Below are positions 10,504-20,501 of a stretch of DNA of 64,000 nt, one piece after another. The translations under genes and the position numbers were made by a program. The notes under the pieces were generated by a model. The model was not told where the DNA came from. It worked only from the letters and a program-made list of their open reading frames with translations, and ran no database searches. The DNA is from Ailanthus altissimus (taxonomy: Eukaryota > Streptophyta > Magnoliopsida > Sapindales > Simaroubaceae): positions 315,001 to 379,000 of the forward strand of contig OX327683.1 of the NCBI GenBank assembly GCA_946807835.1, read 5' to 3'. Position 1 is the first letter of the stretch, and every line of letters begins with the position of its first letter.

Positions 10504-13500
10504 ATGACGAAGTACGAGCCTGTCAACGACAACGAGAATGAGGACGGTCAGATGGTGATTCAGATCTCGAAACCGACGGCGTTTCATTCCAACGCCATTG
10601 CAAATGCAAATGATTTTAGTGGTGGTGTTGGTGGTAAAGTGGAACAAGATCCTCTGCTGCTCCGTTCCAACTCTAATTCCAAGCATCCACAGCAACGGAA
10701 ACAGAATCAGCGCCTTGTTTCTCTCGACGTCTTCCGTGGACTCACCGTTGTGGTAAATGTGCTTTTGCTTTTTTTTTTTTAATAAAAAAATCTCCTTTTA
10801 ATTTTTTTTTCTTGTTATTTTAGTTTAAATTCTGACATTTTTTAGAATTTAATTTATGTTTAATGATTATGAAGAGTTGTTATTTTCTATTTTTGGCAAT
10901 CAGATCGGATTTATTTTTTTTTTTTCTCCATCTGATGTGCTTTGCATTCATTTCAAGTTATCTTTTTCTCCTGCGGAATGAAAAATTTTCCATTTCTGGA
11001 GTTTTGTTTTCCTTTTTAGATTTTTTTTTTCTTGAATAACATTTTGTCAGTTTTATGGAATATGTATATATATATATATTAAAGTTATTATGTTTTTCTT
11101 TAATAAGACACTTTCTTTTTTGAAGTTATGGAAATTTTTAAAAGATTATAACATGTACCTTCCTCCAATTTAATTTAATATGTAATTTGTGTTGTCATGC
11201 TTTCTGTGGTCGGTATGGTCGGTTTTTGCATTTGCTTGTGTGTTCTTATAATATTGGTGAAGAAATTTATAATATCTAAGACAACTTGATCTTGATGATG
11301 CTTTAGCGTAAAGAATAGAATAAATAAGTGGATATTCGCAAAGCCTTTTGGTAGAGTGTCAACATGTATGTAAATTGTGGTAGCCATGGCATTGCACTCA
11401 CTCCACTCATTCCAAGAGAATCAAAGATAGATTTGTTTTTATAGGGAGGAGGGTACATTAATGCACTAAAAAGAAAACATTGACATGTGTTATCTGCTAT
11501 CTCTATTATGTAGATGTGTCTCCGTAATTATAATAAAAGTGAACTCAGTTCACCACACCAGTTACTAAATACATAGTTTGTACAATTCAATATTATAATA
11601 ATTGTTTAATCTCAAGGGTCGTAGAGAAAACTGTCGTTTGTGGACTCTTAAAAAGTTATTTTATTATGGTTCAGTGGGTATTGACTATATAGTAGCATAT
11701 TGCATTAAGGTGATGTTAATGCGATGTTTAGTCTTTGAACCCTTACCAACCAATCTGAGAGAATTTGAACCCTTTGTTTAATATTTCATAAAGAGATTGG
11801 TTGCCGAAGAATAATTGACCATATAGTAGCATAATGCATTAAGGTGGCTTTTATTGTAATTGATCTTGAAGTTGAAACCAATCAAGTGTTTGGTTCGATT
11901 TTTCTTTAATACTAGCATGACATTAGTTTATCCTTACGAGTCAGAGAGAGAGCTTGAACCCTTGTTTAATATTTCATAAACAGATGGGTTGCGGAAGGAT
12001 AATCAAATTAAATAATTAACATGTCCTTTATGGTGCTGGAGAATTTGTTTCAGATTGCTGGAGAAGTTTATAACTCCTGTTAATAATCCTCTGGGATTGA
12101 AGCAGGGGCTCTAGGGGTGTGTTGTAAAGTTATAGAAGGCTGAAAATTGCAGTAATATTAGATTGAAGCAAAGAGAATTGGTTTTCTTTCCTTGTACACA
12201 AGTAATGCTTTAAACTTTTTCTTGCTCATCCTCACATATGCCACGAATTAGGGTCCACAGTTGATAACTTTTTGGTTCAGATAGTTGATAAAATACCTTT
12301 GAATTTTGCAAAAGCAAAAGAAAAGAAAAGGACGAAAAATGGAGATTAAGACATAAATTTTGGTCATTATCATTTAACTTTCCAGTTATAGCATTTTAGG
12401 ATTTTAAATCACTGAAGAGTTCTCTTCTTGGAAAGCAATAAGTAGTTAGCTGTGGACAGCAGTGTCTAAAGATACCAGCTAATCTCAGCAGTAATTTTTC
12501 TTGTAGCGATTCTTGTATCATTTATACTCAGTAATGAATTTTGGTTCATGAAAGGAAAAAGAAGATTAAAGAAATGAAAAAAGAAAAAAGAAATGACCTT
12601 GGTGTGTTAAAAGTGAATTAACTCTATGTACTTTGCATAAGTTTTCACTATGATATTGAGGCAAGGATGATCAAAATATTATATTCTTATCCTGAGTAAT
12701 GGTTTTTCATTTATTGTAAACACTCCTAAATCAACATTCTGTTTTAATAAAATGTTATCTTTGCATTCTTGATGCAGCTAATGATACTTGTTGATGATGC
12801 TGGTGGACTTCTGCCTGCTCTTAATCATTCACCATGGAATGGTTTAACCATCGCAGATTTTGTCATGCCATTTTTCCTCTTTATTGTTGGTGTTTCTTTG
12901 GCGCTAACGTACAAGGTATCTCTTGCTTCAGGAATATATTGCTTTAAAAGTCAAGCTAATACCTTTAGCATGGTTTTAACTGATTCAGTTACCTCTGTTC
13001 CAGTTTGTTTCATAAACTTTTCACTGTTTTGTTGAGGAAATTTGGAAAGCTATGCTTAAACTTCCTTAACATATTCTTCCATAATTTATGAATGTTTTTG
13101 GTTACGATGCATCACCACTGATGTCCTCTTAAAGCTAACAAGATTTTTTGATCCACTCAGAACTTGTCATGCAAAGCTGTTGCAACTAGAAAAGCAATAC
13201 TACGGGCATTGAAGCTTTTCAGTTTAGGCATTTTTCTCCAAGGTGATTGGCTTTAACTTTTAGACCATTTTCTTGGATATTCTTTCCTGTCATGATACAA
13301 ATATAGGAAAAGGCTAAAGGTGCCACCCACATTTCAATGCTGTTAAAATAAAACACATTCTGTCAAACTGATAATGCATGTTTTATATGCTAGTATTCTG
13401 AATTAAATATCTATTATCCATATGTATTATGCAGGAGGCTTTTTCCATGGACTCAACAATCTAATGTATGGAGTGGATATTGTGCAAATAAGATGGATGG

Positions 13501-16356
13501 GGGTATTGCAGGTATGCTTTTACAGTAGATTTTCTCATTCCTAAGAGTTCTAGTAAGCTACTTGAATTAATTAAAGGGGCCGAGAAGAGTGGCTAACTTT
13601 TTGTTCCACGATTGTTATATCAGTTGAATCTTGGCAGCATATGTAACTGCTTAACTATTGTTTGTTGCAATTTCAACAAGATTTTTAAACTTTTTCTAGG
13701 CTCAAACTTTTGTTGCCAGATTATATATGCAGTTTTTGTCGATGATTCAAGCATTTTCAGCAGTGTACTAACTCACTGATTTCCCACCCCCTTCTTTTCC
13801 TAGAGAATTGCGATAGCATATTTTGTAGCAGCAATGTGTGAGATTTGGCTGAAGGGTCCTGATCACATTAGCTCAGGATTATCACTGTCCAGGAAATATC
13901 GATTTCATTGGTAAGTGTGATTAAGTGTTATTAACAATTTTGTTCTGAATTATCCTAAGAAACTTATTGATATTTGTTAAAAATCTCATAGTTTAATTAT
14001 TTGTTTATGTACAATTGAATTTAAGAATAAAGTTGTACATTTTTTTTAAATATAAAAAAAAAAAAACTCCATCACTGGTCCTAACCACAACATCCACTTG
14101 TAGTGCTCATTATATTGCAGTTCAGGAATAAACCTATTTGAGTGGGGACAGGCAGCCAGATAAACCTTATTCAGATATGTTGGAGAAATACACTGCCTGT
14201 TGTGACTGAGTAACCAATCAACTGACTTGCGTTGACAGTTTAAAGCATCTTTCACTTATTTCTACATATCAATGTTCATTAGACTTTTGATTGTAACTCA
14301 TGCCATGTCTTAAATGTAAGAAACTATGGATATTCTACTTTAGATCTTCACAAGACTCTTATATGAATATTACAGATGACATATGTGTTTTTATCTGTGT
14401 ATGCAAACATGCATGCATGCATGTCTACACACACAAGCACACAGAGACTAATATGCGCACATGCATGCATACAGCCATATGATTACTAGTCTTTTTCTGT
14501 CAATTACGCTGAATGTGCAGGTCATTGCATTATTTATTCTGCTGTTGTTTTGAAGTTCTGTTTGTTCTCATGTATTATGTTACATTACAACAGAATACGT
14601 TATTGAAGCATTTGGTCACTCTCTCTGTGTTTCACAGGGTTGTTGCTTTGGTGCTGACTACTATGTATTTATTCTTGTTGTACGGTTTATATGTTCCTGA
14701 TTGGCAGTATGAGTATCCAGTTGAAACCTCTTCCTCATCACCTTGGATATTCAACGTGAGCTTCATTTTTTCTGTTCTTTCTCAAGTGCTTCTTGTAAGT
14801 TTTTTATATGATTTTAGTTAGAAGACTAATGCTCTAAGTGGCTTTGTAATTTTTTTTTCCTTTACAAAGGTAACATGTGGAGTACGGGGTGACACTGGAC
14901 CAGCTTGTAATGCTGTTGGACTGATTGATCGAAAAATTTTGGGTATTCACCATTTGTATAGAAGACCAATCTATTCACGAACCACGGTATCTCTCTTGAA
15001 CAAGCTGGTTTCAATTGCTTTTTGGTGTTCCTTATTGTTCTCACCATGAATTTTTTTCCCCTTCTCTTTTACTCACAGCAATGCAGTATCAACTCCCCAG
15101 ATTATGGTCCACTGCCTCTTGATGCCCCTTCATGGTGCCAAGCCCCTTTCGATCCTGAAGGACTTCTGAGGTTTCTCTAGAGTTTCTTCCTAATTTTCCC
15201 CAGTGTTGCCTTTTGAATTATTATGCTGTCCTTGAAAGAACACAAAGCAGACATCCTGCAAATTGCAGGAGGAAAATGTGACCTGGATTGAATGGTCATA
15301 TGTCTGTTCTTTATAGGGTTATGAAATATTTGTATTGTTAACTTAAACCAAGGGAGGGTTTTTTGTTTTTTTGGTTTTAAACCAAGGGAGGTTATTGACA
15401 ATATAAATTGAGAATTTATCAACTATATTCTTCCCCTTGTGTTTGAGTTTTTAATTTCTTGCGTACTTTGTGGTTGTAGTTCGGTGATGGCCATTGTAAC
15501 TTGCTTGGTCGGTTTGTTCTATGGGCACTTCATTGTACACTTTAAGGTCATAAATCTTTTTTACATCCTGTATCAGTTTTATTTTCTCATCATAAGTTTA
15601 CCTTCTTCTCACTGTGCTTATTCACCTTGCATGTTGCAGGATCACGGGGACAGAATCTTTAACTGGACAATTCTGTCTTCTTGTCTTGTGGGCTTGGGCC
15701 TTGTGTTGGACTTTTTTGGTGAGATGGTTCTCCATAATTTTCTGATATCCAAATTTAACAAGTGTTGCGTACTTTTTTAGCACTGAACTTATTTGCTTCC
15801 TTATTGCAGGAATGCATGTAAACAAACCTCTTTACACATTCAGTTACACATGTGTCACTGCTGGTGCCGCTGGCATTCTCTTAGCTGGAATTTACTTTAT
15901 GGTCAGATATCTCATCATCTCACATTGAAGAAACTTTCTAATTGTTCTTATTCTGAAAAATGTTTGTTGTATATATTTAATATTTGTTATTAAGTAGTTT
16001 TGCATATAATGTCTGAATTTTTTCTGTCTTGCTTTCTACAGAAAGAGAGCGCAATTAGCACTTCTAATTGGGAACTTTGTGCTTCTCCTGCAGGTTGATG
16101 TGCGAGGATATAGGCGTACAACTTTGATATTGGAATGGGTGGGGTTGCATGCTTTGATGATTTACGTCCTCGCTGCCTGCAATCTGGTACCAATGATTTT
16201 GCAAGGATTCTATTGGGGGCAGCCACAAAATAACATTGTAATTCCTTATTTTATTGCTGAAAGACATCATTTCCACTGAAATCTTCAATGTTGTGATCTA
16301 ATAATTATTTTCCCTCTAATCTCTGGCAGCTTCGGTTAATTGGGATCGGTAAATGA
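10504..16356 (+). CDS. heparan-alpha-glucosaminide N-acetyltransferase-like membrane protein (DUF1624/DUF5009)
   Basis: Thirteen exons join in frame to 462 aa: 10504-10752, 12778-12915, 13161-13242, 13435-13511, 13804-13910, 14638-14755, 14870-14986, 15079-15170, 15480-15546, 15640-15718, 15810-15901, 16094-16237, 16330-16356. All introns are GT-AG. After a polar N-terminus the protein has RLVSLDVFRGLTVV, then NHSPWNGLTIADFVMPFF, then several hydrophobic segments. His100 in NHSPWNGL aligns with the active-site His of animal HGSNAT (KHASWNGL). A luminal, Cys-bearing loop (CGVRG, GPACNAVG, WCQAPFDPEG) is typical of plant members. Animal HGSNAT acetylates heparan sulfate in lysosomes; plants lack that substrate, so the acceptor and compartment here are unknown. 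Length matches plant homologues and no damage is seen. The ATG is the first in frame. Exon boundaries are from reading frame and consensus, not transcripts. Confidence 0.93.
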
Positions 16357-16834
16357 TGGTGGTGACACAGACAGTTGGATTGCAATTTACTGCAACGTCG
16401 TTTGCTGCTGCTGAAAGACCTTATCAAAATCTGGCGTAACCACATGGTTGTCAACTTTGTTGGTTGCTGCTGCTGGTAATGCAGAGGTCGGGTATTTGTA
16501 CAGTTGAAGGTAACCTTTTGCACAAACATATACACCCGCTATTGTCCGACTTGAATTTGGAGGTTCTCTATCCACATGTTAGAATAATTTAGGGATAGGA
16601 ATTTTAGGATGTTTGCAACGATACATTCATTTGTAATCATGGAGGAGCTTTCCCATGTTATCATTGATCGGATTTGAAATCTACTTTATTTATTATTATG
16701 AACTTTACCCTTATTTGGCATATGATTAGATTGTAGTCACCTGAGTAAAATAGGCAATATGGTATATATGATCTATAGTATAGTGAGGGTGAACTAGATT
16801 GTAGTGATTCAGCAAGAGTCACTCATTTAGCCAT
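16357..16834 (+). other. 3' UTR and 3' flank of the acetyltransferase-like gene
   Basis: This non-coding stretch follows the TGA at 16354-16356. It has T-rich and TATTTATTATTATG-like sequence near 16684-16700 that could serve as polyadenylation signals. The minus-strand open frames across it (16305-16575) overlap the last exon's flank and show no family resemblance. It runs directly into the DUF247 relic. Confidence 0.5.
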
Positions 16835-17942
16835 TTGTCTAGTCTGATGGTTGGGAGCCTGAGGTTCTCATTTTCTAATTTAATCTTAGCCAGGCTCTCC
16901 AGTTCTATGATTTTCAATCACATTTCAGCTTCGTTAAGCTCTGTTGCAGACCGGATTAATGTCTTTGGCAACGTCCTGTGTTGTCTAGATATGTTACGAG
17001 CAAGAATTTATACATGGTTGTGACCCAGCATTAATGTCATAATTAGGATGAGATGTAAGTCTTACATTATTTGTGTTAAGGAAGCAAATAAGGTTCCACG
17101 TTAGAAATAAATAAGGAATATCATGGGTATATAAGGAGTGAATCATATTTTTATTGGTACGAAGCCTTTTGGACAGAGCTCAAAAGTAAAACTATGAGGG
17201 TTTAGGCTCAAAGTAGACAATACCATACTAATGTGGAGATATGCGTGGTTTATGGACTCCTTACAAATGGTATCAAAATCATGCCTCGAAATTAGCAATG
17301 TGGAAGAAGTTCTCAGTGTCGAACGAGAAGGTGGTGAGCTTGGTAAGCCACGGTTTGCAATGGGATCCGTAGTAAGCTCTATGGACAGGTGGTGGTATGC
17401 TTCTGGGCATCACGTAAGGTGTGTCCTCTCAACGCAGTGATGTAGGCTTCATATAAGACGTGTCTCCTAACGTAGTGATAAGGAGTTGACCTGATGGAGC
17501 AGGGCTCTCGAGATAGGCTGTTCTCTGAGTTTTACGTAAGGCGTACCTCCACAACGCAATGATGATAAGTAGAAGATGAGTATAAAAAAAGAGAGCGAGA
17601 TCTTCCTATGTAGAAGATAGACGGATGGAATATCGTTTAAGGGGAAGTTTCGTAGTCCTTTATTCGAAGAGAGGATTGTTAAGGAAGTAAAAAAAGTCCC
17701 ACATTAAAAATAAATGGAAAAGATCATGAGTATATAAAGAGTAAATTATATCTCCATTGGTATTAAATATTTTGGATAGAACTCAAGAGTAAAATCATAT
17801 TAGGCTTAAAGTGAATAATATTATGTCAATATAGAGATATATATAGTTTATGAACTATTTACAATTTGCTTGCAATTCCTAGCAGCTTCTCAAGAACCAA
17901 GAAATGGCAAATGACAATTGACAATTGATTTTCAATCAGCAT
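16835..17942 (-). pseudogene. DUF247 (UPF0481) relic, split by a TRIM element
   Basis: On the minus strand, 17870-17942 reads MLIENQL, then LVLEKLLGIAS, the hallmark ENQLPF.VLE region of DUF247 proteins. Further along, about 16840-16990, it reads SATELNEAE, a stop, then a segment ending LENENLRLP, matching the family's SATEL.EAGI.F and F.NGVL..P blocks. Order and strand fit one gene. The TRIM at 17074-17863 lies between the two blocks, and stops and an extra segment in the ENQL block show further decay. A second relic of the same family lies at 33370-34134. DUF247 proteins are plant membrane-anchored proteins of mostly unknown function. This copy is not functional. Confidence 0.75.
17074..17863 (+). 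mobile_element. TRIM (miniature LTR retrotransposon), complete, with ATTTG target duplications
   Basis: Direct terminal repeats lie at 17074-17265 (192 bp) and 17677-17863 (187 bp). Both start TGTTAAGGAAG and end with TTACA. ATTTG flanks both sides (17069-17073, 17864-17868). A primer-binding site, TGGTATCAAAATCATGCC, begins at 17268, matching the 3' end of initiator tRNA-Met (usual TGGTATCAGAGCC). A purine tract (gaagagagga) precedes the 3' repeat. The roughly 410-bp interior has no capsid or polymerase gene; the ORF at 17231-17440 is a shadow. The interior has three spaced copies of a CGTAAGGYGTRYCTC...ACGYARTGATG motif. Size and structure define a TRIM, which must be mobilised by another element's enzymes. 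Confidence 0.93.
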
Positions 17943-18848
17943 ATTGATCCCTTACTTAAGATTTCAAGCATGAAACGACCATCAAAATATCATTACCTTG
18001 AATAATCGTTCTAAATCTATACTTTCAAACCTATAAATATCTTTTTGTCTCATTATAAAACAACAACAAATCTTTTGCTCTACTTCCATAAAATCATACA
18101 ACTGTTTCAAGAGTATTCTTTGATAAACTGAATGACTGCTACCCAGCAAAGATTATGTATATTATATAGATGTATGTATGTATATATGTATATACACGAG
18201 TTTTGTTCTAATAGGTAACGGAGCATACTATATGATGAGCACTTTGATATGTGGCACGACTATGTAGTACTTTGTAAATAATAAAAAATCGGGGCAACAA
18301 CAATATTACCTTCTTTGTTGAGCTCTTGGAGATGTGTATTTTGTCTTCACTATTTTATTTATTTTTATTTTTAAAGAGGGAATACTAATTTCTTCCTTAT
18401 GTTGGTCGAGTTAAGACTCTCTTTAATAATAACGTTAGATTTTTGTTTTCATAGTTTCAGCCCATGGGCTAAGCAGTCTATATCAAACTAAATTAATATA
18501 ATATTAATACCAAAATTTTGTGTTTACGTCTCACATCTTTATTTCCAATCAATTTCTTAATTTCTAATCTATTAATATATTTTTTTTTTCTAAAAAAATA
18601 AAATCTGATAATATTTCTAATAATATGTATCTAACTCCTTTGCAGATTCTATAAATTGATTATTTTTTCACAATTATAGAATGCTTAACGTAGGAATAAA
18701 GGGAAAATATTAAAAAAGAAAGAGTGGAATATATTTGTTCTCTGGTATTGTTTTTTTTAAAAAATAAAATTTGAAAATTAAAACTTAAAATATCTAGATG
18801 TTCTCGTACTTATGCATCAGAACAAACGGTCGAAAAATGACAAAAAAA

Positions 18849-19162
18849 AAAAAATTATCAATTTAGTCCATAAAATTTTGTTGAAGTACTAATTTAGTTT
18901 ATATATATTTTTAAATATTTCTGTTAGTCCTTGTTATTAAAAAATATTATTAAGTGTACTTTTTTAGGACAATAAAGTAAATATATATGTTTAATAGTAG
19001 TAAATGGTCTGTCATATCTTATCAAATTTGCTTTATTGTCCTATAATAATTCTACTTTGAACATTAGTTTTTGAATAAGAAGGACTAATCAAATATCTGC
19101 AAAAATATTGGGATTGATTTGAATAATTAAACTAATTTTAAGGGTTAAACTGATAAATTTTC
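18849..19162. mobile_element. decayed MITE with CAATTTAGTCC-type inverted ends
   Basis: The left end reads AAAATTATCAATTTAGTCC and the right end, read on the other strand, gives AAAATTTATCAGTTTAACCC, followed by TTAAAATT. The arms match at roughly three quarters of positions. The AT-rich interior is non-coding. No clear target duplication was found. A shorter relative with similar ends lies at 19708-19875. Confidence 0.45.
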
Positions 19163-19707
19163 AAATAAAATATAAAAGTTAGAAAAATATTATTTTTTTT
19201 CTTATTGAGTTAGCTAGTAGATATCCTCGCCCTCTCTATCATACAAGAGGGAACGCCTTTTTTTTTTTTTGGGTAATATTAAATGCACTAGTGTTACATC
19301 TTATAGTTTTTTTTAAAAAAATTAAATGATTTAATTAATATAGTGTTAAAGTCAAAGATAAATGTTTGAATCTTTATTTTCTAATTTTAGTTTCTTAATT
19401 TTAAATTTCTTAATTATCTTTAATACTAGTTTTTAGTATTGCATAACGTAATAAGTTTATTTTATAATTTTTATGTCAATTTTGAATATAATAAATTGTG
19501 CATGAATTTCAAGATATTATTTGGAAAGAGTAAAATTAAGCAAAATGTAGTAAATTAATTTATAATTTTGACACCAACTGTGAATCTTATAAATCGTAGA
19601 TGAATTTTAACATATTATTTGAAAAGCGTAGTCCCTAAAGTTTAGTATCGTCTAGGAATTTGTTCTTCCCAATCACTCAAAAATTGAAGATATAAAGAAA
19701 ATATTGT

Positions 19708-19875
19708 AAAAGAAATTTGTCAATTTAGTCTTAAAGTTCAGTTGAATTGTTAATTCACCCTTTATATTATTTAAATATATCAGTCAGTAATTGCTATTAA
19801 AAATATTAAATACATATAAATGAAACTTTATCTATCTCTCAAACTTTTAAGGACTAAACTAGCAATTTCTCTTTA
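19708..19875. mobile_element. second MITE relic of the CAATTTAGTCC-type family
   Basis: The left end reads AAAAGAAATTTGTCAATTTA then GTCTTAAAGTT. The right end on the opposite strand reads AAAGAGAAATTGCTAGTTTA then GTCCTTAAAAGTTT. The ends resemble those at 18849-19162, so the two are likely related non-autonomous elements. There is no coding content. Confidence 0.45.
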
Positions 19876-20268
19876 AGCACAATACTGAGTGAATTTCCAA
19901 TTTCTCTTGTTCTTGTTTCATTTAATAACATCTGAAGTTCATTTTTTTTTTAAGATAGTAAAATTATTTGATATATTTAATTATGATAAATAATTTTATA
20001 TTTGATAGAGTTTATCTTAATAACCTCAAAAAGAGAAATTCACATGTTATAAAATAGAACAAGAATAAAAGAAAGAAAATGGGTTGAGTGACAAGTGACA
20101 AGTGGTAGCAGCTTGAAGAAGAAGCAGTTGATTTTCAAGCAACAATTATGATTGTAATTGATAGAAAGATTAGTATATGTATTTCATATTAGTGTAATCT
20201 CATTATTGTAACTTTTAGCAATAATTAATTAATTTGGTAGTGCAAATGATAAGCACTACTTTTAGTCA

Positions 20269-20328
20269 TAAGTAACATGTTTTCTTAAGTGCTTTAGTGA
20301 CTAAAAGTGGAGTACTTAAGAAAACATG

Positions 20329-20334
<6 letters not shown>
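20269..20334. repeat. perfect inverted repeat (21-22 bp arms), target site of a SINE
   Basis: The left arm TAAGTAACATGTTTTCTTAA (from 20269, continuing GT) is the exact reverse complement of the right arm that begins ACTTAAGAAAACATGTTACT at 20314. The spacer is about 24 bp, and just outside and inside the arms CTTTTAGTCA and TGACTAAAAG also pair. The structure could be the core of a foldback element. The SINE at 20335-20484 inserted in the right arm, and its target duplication is taken from that arm. Confidence 0.75.
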
Positions 20335-20364
<30 letters not shown>

Positions 20365-20484
20365 AAGGGGGGATTACAATATTTATCATCATTTCCGCAC
20401 CACTTGGGGGGGAGGGGGGGTCGAACCCAGGTGGGGATGTGAGTCCTTGGGGGGCTCAGCCAACTTGGCTGAGCCCCCATGCTC
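20335..20484 (-). mobile_element. tRNA-derived SINE with 17-bp target duplication
   Basis: Identical 17-bp copies of AAGAAAACATGTTACTT lie at 20318-20334 and 20485-20501. On the minus strand the body starts with a palindromic segment (GGGGGCTCAGCC, then GGCTGAGCCCCC), includes a box A-like GGCTGAGCCC, has box B GGTTCGACC at 20419-20427, and ends in a run of about 29 A (poly-T on plus, to 20363). Pol III boxes, A tail and long target duplication together identify a retroposed SINE. The perfect duplication suggests a fairly recent insertion. The plus-strand ORF at 20307-20513 is a shadow. Confidence 0.92.
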
Positions 20485-20501
20485 AAGAAAACATGTTACT
20501 T

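Larger units (their letters stand above)
17943..20250. other. AT-rich intergenic region with MITE relics
   Basis: No gene is supported between the DUF247 relic and the palindrome/SINE at 20254. The sequence is A/T-rich with poly-A/T runs. Two weak foldback elements at 18849-19162 and 19708-19875 share end sequences and are listed separately. Confidence 0.55.

Noticed and set aside
14401..14470. GCATGCATGC / ACACAC repeats in an HGSNAT-like intron
   Set aside because: Ordinary microsatellite sequence without further structure.
14513..14821. 102-codon ORF including GYGLYVPDW-like region
   Set aside because: It is intron sequence plus exon 6 of the HGSNAT-like gene read in frame; the true exon starts at 14638.
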